From the NCBI GenBank assembly GCA_020632755.1, contig JACKEY010000004.1, positions 248,001 through 312,000 of the forward strand: a DNA stretch of 64,000 nt, read 5' to 3'. Shown in pieces: positions 16,715 through 24,144 of this stretch (within the stretch, counting starts at the first letter, position 1; each line of letters opens with the position of its first letter). Source of the DNA: Alphaproteobacteria bacterium (GTDB lineage: Bacteria; Myxococcota_A; UBA796; UBA2385). The notes under the pieces were generated by a model. That model was not told the origin of the DNA. It did not search any database and saw only the letters and a list, made by a program, of their open reading frames with translations. The position numbers were made by a program, and so were the translations under genes.

Positions 16715-17710
16715 GTGAGCCGCTACACCCCCGAGCACGTGCTGCGCGAGCAGATCGTCCGGTTCAGCCACCTCTGCTATGAGCGGCACCTGCTCGTGGC
16801 GATGGACGGCAACCTGTCGGCGGTGCTGCCGGACGGCAACATCCTGTGTACCAAGGCGGGCTGCCACAAGGGCTTCCTGACCGACGACGACCTGGTCGTC
16901 ATCGACCGCCAGGGCCACAAGCTGCGCGGCCGGGGCAACCCGACCAGCGAGATGGCGATGCACCTGGCCTGCTACGAAGAGCGGCCGGACTGCCGGGCGG
17001 TGATCCACACCCACCCGCCGATCTCCATCGCCTTCACCATCGCGGGCGTGTCGATGGCCCGCTGCGTGCTGCCCGAGGTCGTCCTGACCCTCGGGACCGT
17101 GCCGACCGTCGAGTACGAGACCACCGGCACCCTGGCCCTGGCCGACCGGATCCGCCCCTATGTGCGCGAGCACGACGCGATCCTGATGGACCGCCACGGT
17201 GCGGTGACCCTGGGCGGCTCGCTGCTGGAAGCGTTCTGCCGGCTCGAGACCATGGAACACACGGCCCTCATCACCAAGACGGCCCGCGACCTGGGCAACG
17301 TGCGCGAGCTGCCCCCCGACGAAGCGGTGCACCTGCGCAAGATGGGGCTGTTGCGCTACGGCGGACCGCCCGCGGCCATCGACCGGGTGCAAGACGCCGG
17401 CGCCGACCTGCCGCCGCCCTGCCTGGACTGCAGCGGCTGCAGCCACCCGCACCCGAGCGGCATCGGTCCGGAGTCCGACCTGCGCATGGCCCGGGTGGTG
17501 GACGCCCCCGTGCAGCGCCTGCGCGACGCCATCGACGCCGCGCGACGCGCCGCGGCCCACCCGGGCGTGCCCGGCGGCGGCGCCCTGCCGGACCCGCAGA
17601 CTGCGGCGTCGCGCGCCGAAGCCGCCGTCCGGCAGGTCGCGCCGGGGCTGTCGGGCTCGGTCGAGGACGCCGTCGTGGCCGAGGTGCTGCGGGCCCTCGG
17701 GGACGGGTGA
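16715..17710 (+). CDS. Class II aldolase/adducin-family protein with Cys-rich C-terminal extension
   Basis: The start is GTG at 16715, preceded by AGGAGG. The 331-residue protein has the class II aldolase fold of L-fuculose/L-rhamnulose-phosphate aldolases: a Glu in NPTSEMAMH, the zinc pair in VIHTHPP and the third zinc His in MDRHGAVTLGG. These are the expected Zn ligands and base, so it should split a phosphorylated sugar into dihydroxyacetone phosphate and an aldehyde. After the fold (about residue 215) comes an extra 115 residues with CLDCSGCSH (Cys236, Cys239, Cys242, His244), a possible metal site not found in standard aldolases. Its 3' end overlaps the next small gene (GTGA). Substrate unknown. 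Confidence 0.88.
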   Translation: MSRYTPEHVLREQIVRFSHLCYERHLLVAMDGNLSAVLPDGNILCTKAGCHKGFLTDDDLVVIDRQGHKLRGRGNPTSEMAMHLACYEERPDCRAVIHTHPPISIAFTIAGVSMARCVLPEVVLTLGTVPTVEYETTGTLALADRIRPYVREHDAILMDRHGAVTLGGSLLEAFCRLETMEHTALITKTARDLGNVRELPPDEAVHLRKMGLLRYGGPPAAIDRVQDAGADLPPPCLDCSGCSHPHPSGIGPESDLRMARVVDAPVQRLRDAIDAARRAAAHPGVPGGGALPDPQTAASRAEAAVRQVAPGLSGSVEDAVVAEVLRALGDG

Positions 17711-18009
17711 GCGAGCAGCCGCCGGCCCCTCCGTCGCCGGGCGAGGTCGAGGCGCGGGACGCCGACCGGGACGTCGACGGCGCGTCGCCCGAGCCGGGCG
17801 GCCTGCTGGGGTTGCTCCTCTGGCCCCTGCGCCAGGCCATCGAGATCGGTCTGAAGCTGTTCGCCGCCTTGGTGGCGGGCGTGCTCTCGGCCCTGCTGCC
17901 CGGCGGGCGGTCCCGGGCCGACCGCGATCCGCCTCCTCCGGACGCGCCTCCTCCGGACCCGCCTGCACTGGAGCGCGACGGGCGGCCTCCTCCGGACCCG
18001 CCGCGATAG
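17707..18009 (+). CDS. Small membrane-associated protein with Pro-rich tail
   Basis: This 100-residue ORF starts with the GTG that overlaps the aldolase stop (GTGA), so translation is probably coupled. The N-terminal 35 residues are acidic and Pro-rich. A hydrophobic or amphipathic stretch covers about residues 36-68 (LLGLLLWPLRQAIEIGL, then LFAALVAGVLSALLPGG). The C-terminus repeats Pro-Pro-Asp motifs (PPPPDAPPPDPP). No family is recognised. It precedes a GT-C-like membrane protein by four bases and may be a membrane adaptor for it. The third-position GC bias and tight packing support a real gene. Confidence 0.6.
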   Translation: MSEQPPAPPSPGEVEARDADRDVDGASPEPGGLLGLLLWPLRQAIEIGLKLFAALVAGVLSALLPGGRSRADRDPPPPDAPPPDPPALERDGRPPPDPPR

Positions 18010-18013
18010 CCGG

Positions 18014-19534
18014 GTGCCGATGGCCGCATCCTCCCGCCCCCCCGTCCTCTCCCTGCTGGCCGAGCTGCCCGGGTTGCTCGCCCTGGCCGTGCTCGGCCTG
18101 CTGTTCGGGCAGGGGGTGGCCGCGCGCGTGACCTACCCCTTCGACCTGGAGTGGATGGAGGGCGGCATGCTGATGCACGCCTGGCGGGTCGCGCAGGGGC
18201 TGCCGATCTACACCGAGCCGTCGGCGGACTGGGTGCCCTACATCTACCCGCCGCTGTACCCCTGGCTGGTCGCCGCGGTGGGGCTGGTCACGGGGGTCGA
18301 CTACGCCCCGGCGCGCCTGCTGTCGGTGGTCGGCGTGGTCGCGGCCTGCCTGGCGCTGATCTGGGGGCTGCGGCGCGAAGGCGGCGGCGGGCTGATCGGC
18401 CTGGCGGCAGCGGCGCTGTTCCTGTCGACCTGGGACGACAGCGGCTGGTTCATGGACCTGGTGCGGACCGACGGCCTGCTGGTGGGGCTCCTGGGCTGGT
18501 CGCTGGTGCTGACGCGCTCAGGCCGCGTCGTGCCCGGGGGGCTGCTGCTGGTGCTGGCCTTCATGGCCAAGCACAACGCCGCCGTGTTCGGCCTGCCGTG
18601 CATCGTCTGGCTGGCCCTGACCCAGGGGCGGCGGGCGGCGCTGCGCTACGGCGCGGCCAGCGTGGTCCCGGCCCTGCTGTTCACCGGCGCGATGCAGCTG
18701 ACGACGGGTGGGCACTTCCTGCGCTACCTGCTCGGCATGCCGGCCCACCACGGCTTCGTGCTGGAGCGCTTCTTCCCGGGCACGCCGCAGGAGCTGCAGG
18801 CGGCCCTGCCCGTCGTGCTGCCGCTGGTCGCGGCCGGTGCCGTGGCCCTGGCGGTGCGCGGGCTGCGGGAGCGGCAGGGGGCTGCAGCGGTGGCCGAAGA
18901 CCGCCGCGACTGGCGGGAGGGCGTGGCCTTCTGGGCCGCGAACATCGTGCTGGCCGTGGTCTTCGGCATGGTCATGCGCGGGCACACGGGCGGCTACCTC
19001 AACGTGCTGATGCCGGCGCACTGGGCGCTGTGTCTGGCCGCGGGCCTGGGCGCGATCGCGCTGCGTCGGGCCTGGCGGCACCCGGTCATGGTGCTGGCCA
19101 CCGCCGCCGTCCTGGGCTTCGCTGCCTGGCAGGCCCGGTTCGACGTGGCGCCCGAGCTGCCGACGGCCGAAGACCGCGCGGCTGGAGAGCAGCTGATCGA
19201 GACCATCGCCGCCATCGACGGCGAGGTGTTCATGCCGCACGCGCCCTGGTACCCGGTGAAGGCCGGAAAGCAGGGCGGTCCGCACCTGATCGCCCTGTGG
19301 GACATCGACAACGACGGCGGCTACCACCAGGGCATCGACGCGGTCGCCGCCGCGATGGCCGACCAGCGGTGGGCCGCGGTGTTCACCGCCGACAAGAAGC
19401 TCGGCTACGGCCTGCTGGACCACTACGAAGCCACCGGCACGGTGCGCTACAGCGGTCGCGCCTTCCTGCCCAAGACCGGCTGGCAGGTGCGTCCCCGGAC
19501 CATCTACACGCCCCGGGGACGCCCGGCCGAGTGA
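18014..19534 (+). CDS. GT-C-like polytopic membrane protein (putative glycosyltransferase)
   Basis: This 506-residue protein has about nine to ten hydrophobic segments. The first periplasmic loop, FDLEWMEGGMLMHAWRVAQG, followed by an aromatic YIYPPLYPWL stretch, resembles the acidic catalytic loop and following helix of GT-C enzymes of the ArnT/PMT/mannosyltransferase type, which transfer sugars from polyprenyl phosphates. The C-terminal 130 residues form a soluble domain probably facing the periplasm. The start could be GTG at 18014 or ATG at 18020; neither has a strong ribosome site, as expected if it is coupled to the small gene upstream. The donor and acceptor are unknown. Confidence 0.78.
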   Translation: MPMAASSRPPVLSLLAELPGLLALAVLGLLFGQGVAARVTYPFDLEWMEGGMLMHAWRVAQGLPIYTEPSADWVPYIYPPLYPWLVAAVGLVTGVDYAPARLLSVVGVVAACLALIWGLRREGGGGLIGLAAAALFLSTWDDSGWFMDLVRTDGLLVGLLGWSLVLTRSGRVVPGGLLLVLAFMAKHNAAVFGLPCIVWLALTQGRRAALRYGAASVVPALLFTGAMQLTTGGHFLRYLLGMPAHHGFVLERFFPGTPQELQAALPVVLPLVAAGAVALAVRGLRERQGAAAVAEDRRDWREGVAFWAANIVLAVVFGMVMRGHTGGYLNVLMPAHWALCLAAGLGAIALRRAWRHPVMVLATAAVLGFAAWQARFDVAPELPTAEDRAAGEQLIETIAAIDGEVFMPHAPWYPVKAGKQGGPHLIALWDIDNDGGYHQGIDAVAAAMADQRWAAVFTADKKLGYGLLDHYEATGTVRYSGRAFLPKTGWQVRPRTIYTPRGRPAE

Positions 19535-19580
19535 GTGTGGTGGGCAGAGGAGGGGGCGAGCGTCCCGTCCCGTGACAAGG

Positions 19581-19603
19581 GAGAGTCTCTGAGAGAGACA
19601 CTC
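19581..19603. promoter_or_regulatory. Imperfect inverted repeat between two genes
   Basis: AGAGTCTCT and AGAGACACT around a GAG loop give a stem of nine pairs with one mismatch, in an unusually GA-rich intergenic stretch between the GT-C-like gene and the Asp/Thr lipoprotein gene. It could end the upstream operon or lie in the leader of the downstream gene. There is no T-run. Confidence 0.35.
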
Positions 19604-19652
19604 GCGAGCGGATGGGTGAGGGTGAGCCTGCACTCTCACCCCGAGGTCCCCC

Positions 19653-20954
19653 GTGCGTACCGCCCTTCTCCCCCTGACCCTGCTCTCTGCGGCCGCCCTG
19701 TTCATCGGCTGCGGCGACAAGGATGGCGCCGACAGCGGCGCGACCGACACCGATGCCGACACCGACGCTGACGCCGACGCCGACGCGGATGCCGACGCGG
19801 ACGCGGACGCGGACGCGGATGCGGACGCGGATGCGGACGCCGACACCGACGCCGACACGGACACCGACACCTCCGGCACGGACACGGACACCGACACCGA
19901 CGGTACCGACACCGACGGGACGGACACCGACGGTACCGACACCGACGCGGACACGGACACCGACGGGACCGACACGGACACCGACGCCGACACCGACACC
20001 GACGGCGGGGTCGACCCCGAAGACGCCGAGCTCAGCGTCACCATCGCGGCCCCCTCGACCCTGGCCCCCCTGGTCGTGACCGACCTCGCGGTCAACCTCT
20101 GGTCCGTGGACTTCGGCTCCGACATCCTGCCGACCGAGCCTTTCTCCAGCTCCAAGGTCACCGGGCCCACGACCTACGTCGATCTGCCGGATCCGGGCCT
20201 CACCGACCCCGGCATCACCGAGTCCGAGGACTTCCCTGGCACCTACATCGGCTTCTTCGCCCTGGCCCTGACCGAGGACGCCGACGACGATGGCGCCTAC
20301 ACCAGCGGGGACGCCTTCGCCGGCTACCTGCAGTCGCCGATGGTCGCCTGGATCGGCGGCACGCTCCATCCCGACCTGGAAGCCGAGGGCTTCGAGCTCG
20401 GCTGGTACTCCTTCGACTTCACGACCGGTGGTGTGCCTGGCGAGCCGGTCTTCACCATCACCACCAACCTGCTGGCGACCGACCTGTCCGATGTCGGTGG
20501 CTCGGTGGTCGCCTCCGGCGGGGCGGACCGCATGGCCCTGTTCTCGGCCATCGGTGACCTGGACGGCGTCGGCCCGATCGACGACATCGCGCTGAGCGGC
20601 GACAGCTGGAGCTTCAGCCTGCCGGCCTCGCCCGACACCTCGCACGTGGACGACTTCGACGACCTGGGCCTGGGCTTCCTGATCGACGCGCCCATCGCCT
20701 ACATCGATGAAGACGGCTCGGGCGGGTACACCGACGGCGACACCGCCGCGGCCACCGGCTGCGTCGGCGACGACCAGGTGGCCTTCGTGTGGTTCGAGCA
20801 GCCCACGACCTACGAGACCGCCGTCATCATGACCGCGTTCAACGCCCGGGCCGGCTGGAGCTGGGGCACCGTCGTCGGCGGCGAGTACTACTCGCCGATG
20901 CCCGACGCGGACTCGCTCGACATCGACCTGAACACCACCTGCATCCCCGACTGA
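19653..20954 (+). CDS. Lipoprotein with long Asp/Thr/Ala repeat linker
   Basis: The signal peptide (MRTALLPLTLLSAAALFIGC) gives a lipoprotein with Cys20. About 90 residues of Asp with alternating Ala, Thr or Gly follow, a highly acidic and probably extended spacer (residues 30-118). The globular domain from about 125 to 433 is beta-rich, with no catalytic motif recognised, and repeats Asp-rich turns (TEDADDDGAYTSGD, IDEDGSGGYTDGD) that resemble calcium-binding loops. I infer an outer-membrane lipoprotein whose C-terminal domain is held away from the membrane. The GTG start has GAGGT nearby. Such linkers are common in Myxococcota secreted proteins. Function unknown. Confidence 0.85.
   Translation: MRTALLPLTLLSAAALFIGCGDKDGADSGATDTDADTDADADADADADADADADADADADADADTDADTDTDTSGTDTDTDTDGTDTDGTDTDGTDTDADTDTDGTDTDTDADTDTDGGVDPEDAELSVTIAAPSTLAPLVVTDLAVNLWSVDFGSDILPTEPFSSSKVTGPTTYVDLPDPGLTDPGITESEDFPGTYIGFFALALTEDADDDGAYTSGDAFAGYLQSPMVAWIGGTLHPDLEAEGFELGWYSFDFTTGGVPGEPVFTITTNLLATDLSDVGGSVVASGGADRMALFSAIGDLDGVGPIDDIALSGDSWSFSLPASPDTSHVDDFDDLGLGFLIDAPIAYIDEDGSGGYTDGDTAAATGCVGDDQVAFVWFEQPTTYETAVIMTAFNARAGWSWGTVVGGEYYSPMPDADSLDIDLNTTCIPD
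19740..20010 (+). repeat. Asp-Ala / Asp-Thr coding microrepeat
   Basis: Tandem six-base units of the GACGCG, GACACG and GACACC type encode alternating Asp-Ala and Asp-Thr. The first half is almost pure Asp-Ala and the second half is mixed Asp-Thr-Gly. The near-identity of units suggests expansion by slippage, so the length probably varies between strains. Confidence 0.9.
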
Positions 20955-20961
20955 CCTCGAC

Positions 20962-20986
20962 CCGGCCCTCCGTCGCGGAGGGCCGG
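20962..20986. terminator. Perfect 11-bp hairpin between converging genes
   Basis: CCGGCCCTCCG, a TCG loop, then the exact complement. It lies just after the lipoprotein stop and before the converging gene, so it can act on either strand. No T-run is seen, as is usual in very GC-rich DNA. Confidence 0.65.
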
Positions 20987-20996
20987 CGATCGCCTA

Positions 20997-21023
20997 CCGG
21001 ACCCCCGCTCGTCGGGGGTTCGG
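20997..21023. terminator. Second hairpin in the same convergent gap
   Basis: An 11-bp stem with one mismatch (CCGGACCCCCG paired with CGGGGGTTCGG) around a five-base loop, 10 bases after the first hairpin. The tandem arrangement fits a bidirectional terminator. Confidence 0.55.
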
Positions 21024-21076
21024 CCGTCTCGGCCGAGGCGGCTCCCGGCGGGCGCCCGTCGCGGTCGGCGGCCGGC

Positions 21077-21541
21077 TCAGCAGTCCGGCGTGCCGGTGTC
21101 GCCTTCGGTCCAGTCGGGATCGACCGCGCCGACCAGCGGGATGCGGATGTCCGGCGTGTCGGCGTCGTTGCTGCGGATGCGCAGCTCGCCGGTGGCGTCG
21201 GCGGGATCGGACAGCGTCGCCTGGACGGTGAACTCGAAGGCTTCGCCGGGGTTCACCACCTCGTCCATCACCTCGCTCATCGTGAACACGCCGCCGCCGG
21301 ACTCGACGATGTCCACCCGGTCGATGATCAGGTCGCTGTCCCCGATGCTCTCGAGGCGCATGTACTGGGAGCAGGCGATGCCGGGCCACAGGCCTTCCCA
21401 GGACAGCTGGTCGGCCGGGTAGAGCTGCACGCTGCCGGTGCCGCGCAGCTCGTCGTTGGAGTTGTCGCCGGCCGAGAAGCCGGTGTCGCCGCCGCAGGCG
21501 ACGAGGAGGACGAGGGAGGCCAGGAGGGGCAGGCGGCGCAT
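21077..21541 (-). CDS. Hypothetical lipoprotein with beta-sandwich-like domain
   Basis: ATG at 21541 is chosen because it gives a clean signal peptide (MRRLPLLASLVLLVAC, Cys16) and has GGAG just upstream. The mature part has the pattern of an Ig-like or ASH-type beta sandwich: IGDSDLIIDRVDI, NPGEAFEFTVQATL and ATGELRIRSNDADTPDIRIPLVG match the C-terminal strands of repeats seen in 'choice-of-anchor' and abnormal-spindle-like domains. It lies convergent to the Asp/Thr lipoprotein and divergent from the pyrophosphatase gene. A structural or binding role at the cell surface is inferred. Confidence 0.8.
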   Translation of the reverse strand: MRRLPLLASLVLLVACGGDTGFSAGDNSNDELRGTGSVQLYPADQLSWEGLWPGIACSQYMRLESIGDSDLIIDRVDIVESGGGVFTMSEVMDEVVNPGEAFEFTVQATLSDPADATGELRIRSNDADTPDIRIPLVGAVDPDWTEGDTGTPDC

Positions 21542-21627
21542 GGGAGGGCTCCGGTGCGGTCGGGTCCGTGCGGGCGGCACGATAGCCCGGTCGCGTCCGT
21601 CCCGCCCCGGGACGATAGGCGGGGGCG

Positions 21628-22098
21628 GTGCCTACCGCTGTGCCTCCCGCTGTGCCTCCCCCCGCCGGCTTCGACCGGGATCACGACCTGCCGGACACGG
21701 TCGACGTCTGCATCGAGATCCGTCGAGGTGGCTTCGTGAAGTGGGGCGCGGACGGCGGCGTCGACTTCGTGTCGCCGGCCCCCTGCCCGTTCAACTACGG
21801 CAGCGTGCCTGCCGTGGCCGGTGCCGACGGGGACCCGCTGGACGCGGTCGTGCTGGGCCCCGGGCTGCGGCGGGGCGCCACCGTGACCTGTCGCGTGCTC
21901 GGCGTCGTCGCCTTCCTGGACGACGGCGACCGCGACGACAAGCTGGTCTGCGTGCCGGTGGGCAGCCCGGCCGTCGTCCGGCCCCGCGACGCCCGCGCCC
22001 TGCGGGCCTTCTTCACGGTCTACGCGCGGACCAAGGCCAGCTGGCACCGGCTGCGGGGGGCGAGGGGACCGACCCGGTTCGAGGGCTTGCGGCGGTAG
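21628..22098 (+). CDS. Divergent soluble inorganic pyrophosphatase-like protein
   Basis: This 156-residue protein aligns by eye with family I pyrophosphatases: IEIRRGGFVKW, CPFNYGSVP, the metal-binding DGDPLDAVVL, and VVAFLDDGDRDDKLVCVP, which keep the three Asp of the DGDPxD motif plus the later Asp, Asp and Lys. Differences from E. coli PPase are clear: no Glu two residues after the first active-site Lys (Gly instead), no Arg in the FVDRF-like position, and Ala for Lys after the late Tyr. It is also shorter. It may still hydrolyse pyrophosphate or have a changed substrate. The stop (TAG) is part of a TAGGAT hexamer upstream of the acyl-CoA dehydrogenase. Confidence 0.82.
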   Translation: MPTAVPPAVPPPAGFDRDHDLPDTVDVCIEIRRGGFVKWGADGGVDFVSPAPCPFNYGSVPAVAGADGDPLDAVVLGPGLRRGATVTCRVLGVVAFLDDGDRDDKLVCVPVGSPAVVRPRDARALRAFFTVYARTKASWHRLRGARGPTRFEGLRR

Positions 22099-22125
22099 GA
22101 TGGGCGCGCCTCCCCGGAGCCGCCC

Positions 22126-23286
22126 ATGCTCGACCTGTTCCTCGACGAGACCCACCACGCGCTTCGCGACAGCGCCCAGGCCTGGGTCGACCGCCACATC
22201 GCCCCGCACGCCGCGCAGTGGGAGGCCGACAAGCACTTCCCCCGCGAGCTGCACCGGGCCGCGGCCGAGGCCGGGCTCGTCGGCGTGACCTACCCCGAGG
22301 CCGTCGGCGGAGCCGAAGGCGACGTGTTCCACGGGCTGGTCGTGGCCGAGGCGCTGATCCGCGGTGGCAGCGTGGGCACGGCCATGGGGCTCGGCAGCCA
22401 CGCGATCTCCCTGCCGCCCATCCTGGCCCTGGGCACGCCCGAGCAGCACCAGCGCTTCGTCGCCCCGGTGATCCGCGGCGAGAAGGTGTCCTGCCTGGCC
22501 GTGACCGAGCCCGCCGCCGGCAGCGACGTCGCGGGCATCCGGACCCGCGCCGTGCGCGACGGAGACAGCTACGTGATCGACGGGTCCAAGACCTTCATCA
22601 CCAGCGGGCTGCGGGCCGACCTGGCGGTGGTCGCGGCCCGCACCGGCGGGGATCCCGACGACGCGGCCACCCGCCACGACGGCATCAGCCTGTTCGTGGT
22701 CGAGAAGGGCACGCCGGGCTTCCAGACCGGCCGCGCGCTGCAGAAGATGGGCTGGCACGCCAGCGACACGGCCGAGCTGTTCTTCGAGGGCTGCCGTGTG
22801 CCGGCCGAGAACCTGCTCGGCGGCGAAGGCGCAGGCTTCCTGGGCCTGATGGCCAACTTCGTCAGCGAGCGGCTGCTGCTGGGCGTGTCGGCCGTCGCCA
22901 CCGCCCGCATGGCCCTCGAGGACAGCCGCCGCTACTGCGGCGAGCGCAGCGCCTTCCGGCGACCCCTGCACGGCTTCCAGGTGACCCGGCACCGGCTGGC
23001 CGAGATGGCCGCCCGCGAGGCCGGCGCGCGGGCCTTCGTCGCCACCGTCGCGGAGCGCCACCGTCGCGGTGAAGACGTCGCCGCCGACGTCGCCATGGCC
23101 AAGAACATGGCCTGTGATGCCTGCGCCTTCGTGACCGACGCGGCCGTCCAGCTGCACGGTGGCATGGGCTACATGGCCGAGTGTCGGGTCGAGCGCCTGT
23201 TCCGCGACCAGCGCTTGTACAGCATCGGCGGCGGGACGACCGAGGTGATGAACGAGATCATCTGGCGGCGTGGGCTGGCCGACTGA
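22126..23286 (+). CDS. Acyl-CoA dehydrogenase
   Basis: This FAD enzyme introduces the alpha-beta double bond of acyl-CoA in beta-oxidation or branched amino acid breakdown. FAD and substrate motifs are present: CLAVTEPAAGSDVAGIRT, SKTFITSGLRADL and the C-terminal GGMGYMAECRVERLFRD. The end reads SIGGGTTEVMNEII rather than the MCAD-type YEGT, so the base is not in the C-terminal position. ALEDSRRYCGERSAF places a Glu in helix G, as in isovaleryl- and long-chain acyl-CoA dehydrogenases. The length of 386 residues is usual. The ATG follows GGAGCCGCCC and a TAGGAT box at 22096-22101. No other beta-oxidation gene is adjacent. Confidence 0.94.
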   Translation: MLDLFLDETHHALRDSAQAWVDRHIAPHAAQWEADKHFPRELHRAAAEAGLVGVTYPEAVGGAEGDVFHGLVVAEALIRGGSVGTAMGLGSHAISLPPILALGTPEQHQRFVAPVIRGEKVSCLAVTEPAAGSDVAGIRTRAVRDGDSYVIDGSKTFITSGLRADLAVVAARTGGDPDDAATRHDGISLFVVEKGTPGFQTGRALQKMGWHASDTAELFFEGCRVPAENLLGGEGAGFLGLMANFVSERLLLGVSAVATARMALEDSRRYCGERSAFRRPLHGFQVTRHRLAEMAAREAGARAFVATVAERHRRGEDVAADVAMAKNMACDACAFVTDAAVQLHGGMGYMAECRVERLFRDQRLYSIGGGTTEVMNEIIWRRGLAD

Positions 23287-23320
23287 GCGAGGGGATCTCC
23301 TCCTGGACGGTGTCTCCGGG

Positions 23321-23345
23321 TTGGAGAGAGGAAAAGCCTCTCCAA
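23321..23345 (+). terminator. Hairpin after the acyl-CoA dehydrogenase gene
   Basis: TTGGAGAG pairs with CTCTCCAA around a nine-base loop, 35 bases after the stop. There is no T-run after it. It separates the upstream gene from the promoter-like element at 23359. Confidence 0.55.
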
Positions 23346-23358
23346 TGGCTTGCGGCGG

Positions 23359-23388
23359 TTGACGCTCTACGGATATGATTCATATATC
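23359..23388 (+). promoter_or_regulatory. Promoter-like element with 13-bp operator-like palindrome
   Basis: TTGACG (23359-23364) and TATATC (23383-23388) are 18 bases apart in an AT-rich island. ATATGATTCATAT (23373-23385) is an odd-centred perfect palindrome lying in the spacer and the -10. It shares the core TGATTCA with the palindrome at 24095. The element points toward tetR from behind, so a transcript would be antisense to tetR and could continue into the operon at 24145. Confidence 0.5.
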
Positions 23389-23477
23389 CAAAGCGTGAAC
23401 CGGATTGCGGAGCCTCCTTGTCCCTGCCCCTCCTCCTCCCCGACTTGCCTGCCCCCGTCCTGGGCGCGGTCGTGTCG

Positions 23478-24071
23478 TCAGGCCCGGCCCCCGTGGGCTT
23501 CGAGCAGGGTGCGGATCACCCAGTCCACCAGGTCCTGGGATGCGTCGGCGTCCAGGCCGAGGCGCTTGAAGGCGACCCGGCCGGGCGTGCTGCTGAGCGC
23601 GGCGACGACCTTGGCGATGCGCTCGGCGTCGGCGGGGTCCACGCCCTCGAGGTCGGGGGCCAGCACCGCCTGCACGCGCTCGACCCGGTCGGCCAGCCGC
23701 TCGTCGAGCAGCTGCCGGCCGATGGACGCCAGCAGGACCGCCATCACCTCGTCGCCCTGGGCATCGGCGCGCTTCCAGGTGCGCCGGCTGTGGGCCAGCC
23801 AGGCATCGACGCCGGCGCCCGGCTGGATCTCCAGCACGCCCGCCCGGATGCGGACGTGGTCGGCCACGCCGTCCTCCAGCGCTTCCTTGCTGGGGAAGTG
23901 CCGGTAGACCGTCGGGACCGCCACGCCCGCCTCGCGCGCGACCGCCGGGATGGTCAGCGCGCTGGCGCCCTGGGCGAGCTGCGCCGTCGCCGCGTCGAGG
24001 ATGCGGTCCCGGGTCTCCGCCGCGCGCTGCTGGCGCAGGGGGCTGTGGTAGCTGCGGCCGTCATCGGACAT
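23478..24071 (-). CDS. TetR-family transcriptional regulator
   Basis: The N-terminus has a TetR helix-turn-helix: ETRDRILDAATAQL, then LTIPAVAREAGVAVPTVYRHFPSKEAL (about residues 15-65). The C-terminal ligand-binding domain is divergent, as usual in the family. The 197-residue length is typical. The ATG at 24071 faces the permuted dikinase operon, and the 73-base gap between the starts contains a 13-bp palindrome, so autoregulation and control of that operon are likely. A related palindrome lies past its 3' end. The ligand is unknown; by analogy to neighbours that resemble antibiotic-modifying enzymes it could be a small hydrophobic or antibiotic-like molecule. Confidence 0.92.
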   Translation of the reverse strand: MSDDGRSYHSPLRQQRAAETRDRILDAATAQLAQGASALTIPAVAREAGVAVPTVYRHFPSKEALEDGVADHVRIRAGVLEIQPGAGVDAWLAHSRRTWKRADAQGDEVMAVLLASIGRQLLDERLADRVERVQAVLAPDLEGVDPADAERIAKVVAALSSTPGRVAFKRLGLDADASQDLVDWVIRTLLEAHGGRA

Positions 24072-24094
24072 GGGGGCTCCGGTATCGAAAGCTC

Positions 24095-24127
24095 TCTTGA
24101 TTCAAGAATCCATATCACGAATAGCCC
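24095..24127 (+). promoter_or_regulatory. TetR operator-like palindrome overlapping the operon promoter
   Basis: TCTTGATTCAAGA (24095-24107) is a 13-bp odd-centred palindrome. TTGATT (24098-24103) inside it can serve as -35, with ATAGCC (24121-24126) after 17 bases or TAGCCC (24122-24127) after 18 as a weak -10 for the operon starting at 24145. A repressor bound here would block RNA polymerase. The core TGATTCA is identical to that of the palindrome at 23373. Confidence 0.6.
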
Positions 24128-24144
24128 CCACCGTGGAGTCCGCC

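Noticed and set aside
19740..20010. CRISPR or satellite array
   Set aside because: The repeat is a coding six-base microrepeat with no spacers.
23359..23379. TTGACG with TATGAT as a promoter
   Set aside because: The hexamers are only nine bases apart. TATATC at 23383 with an 18-base spacer was preferred.
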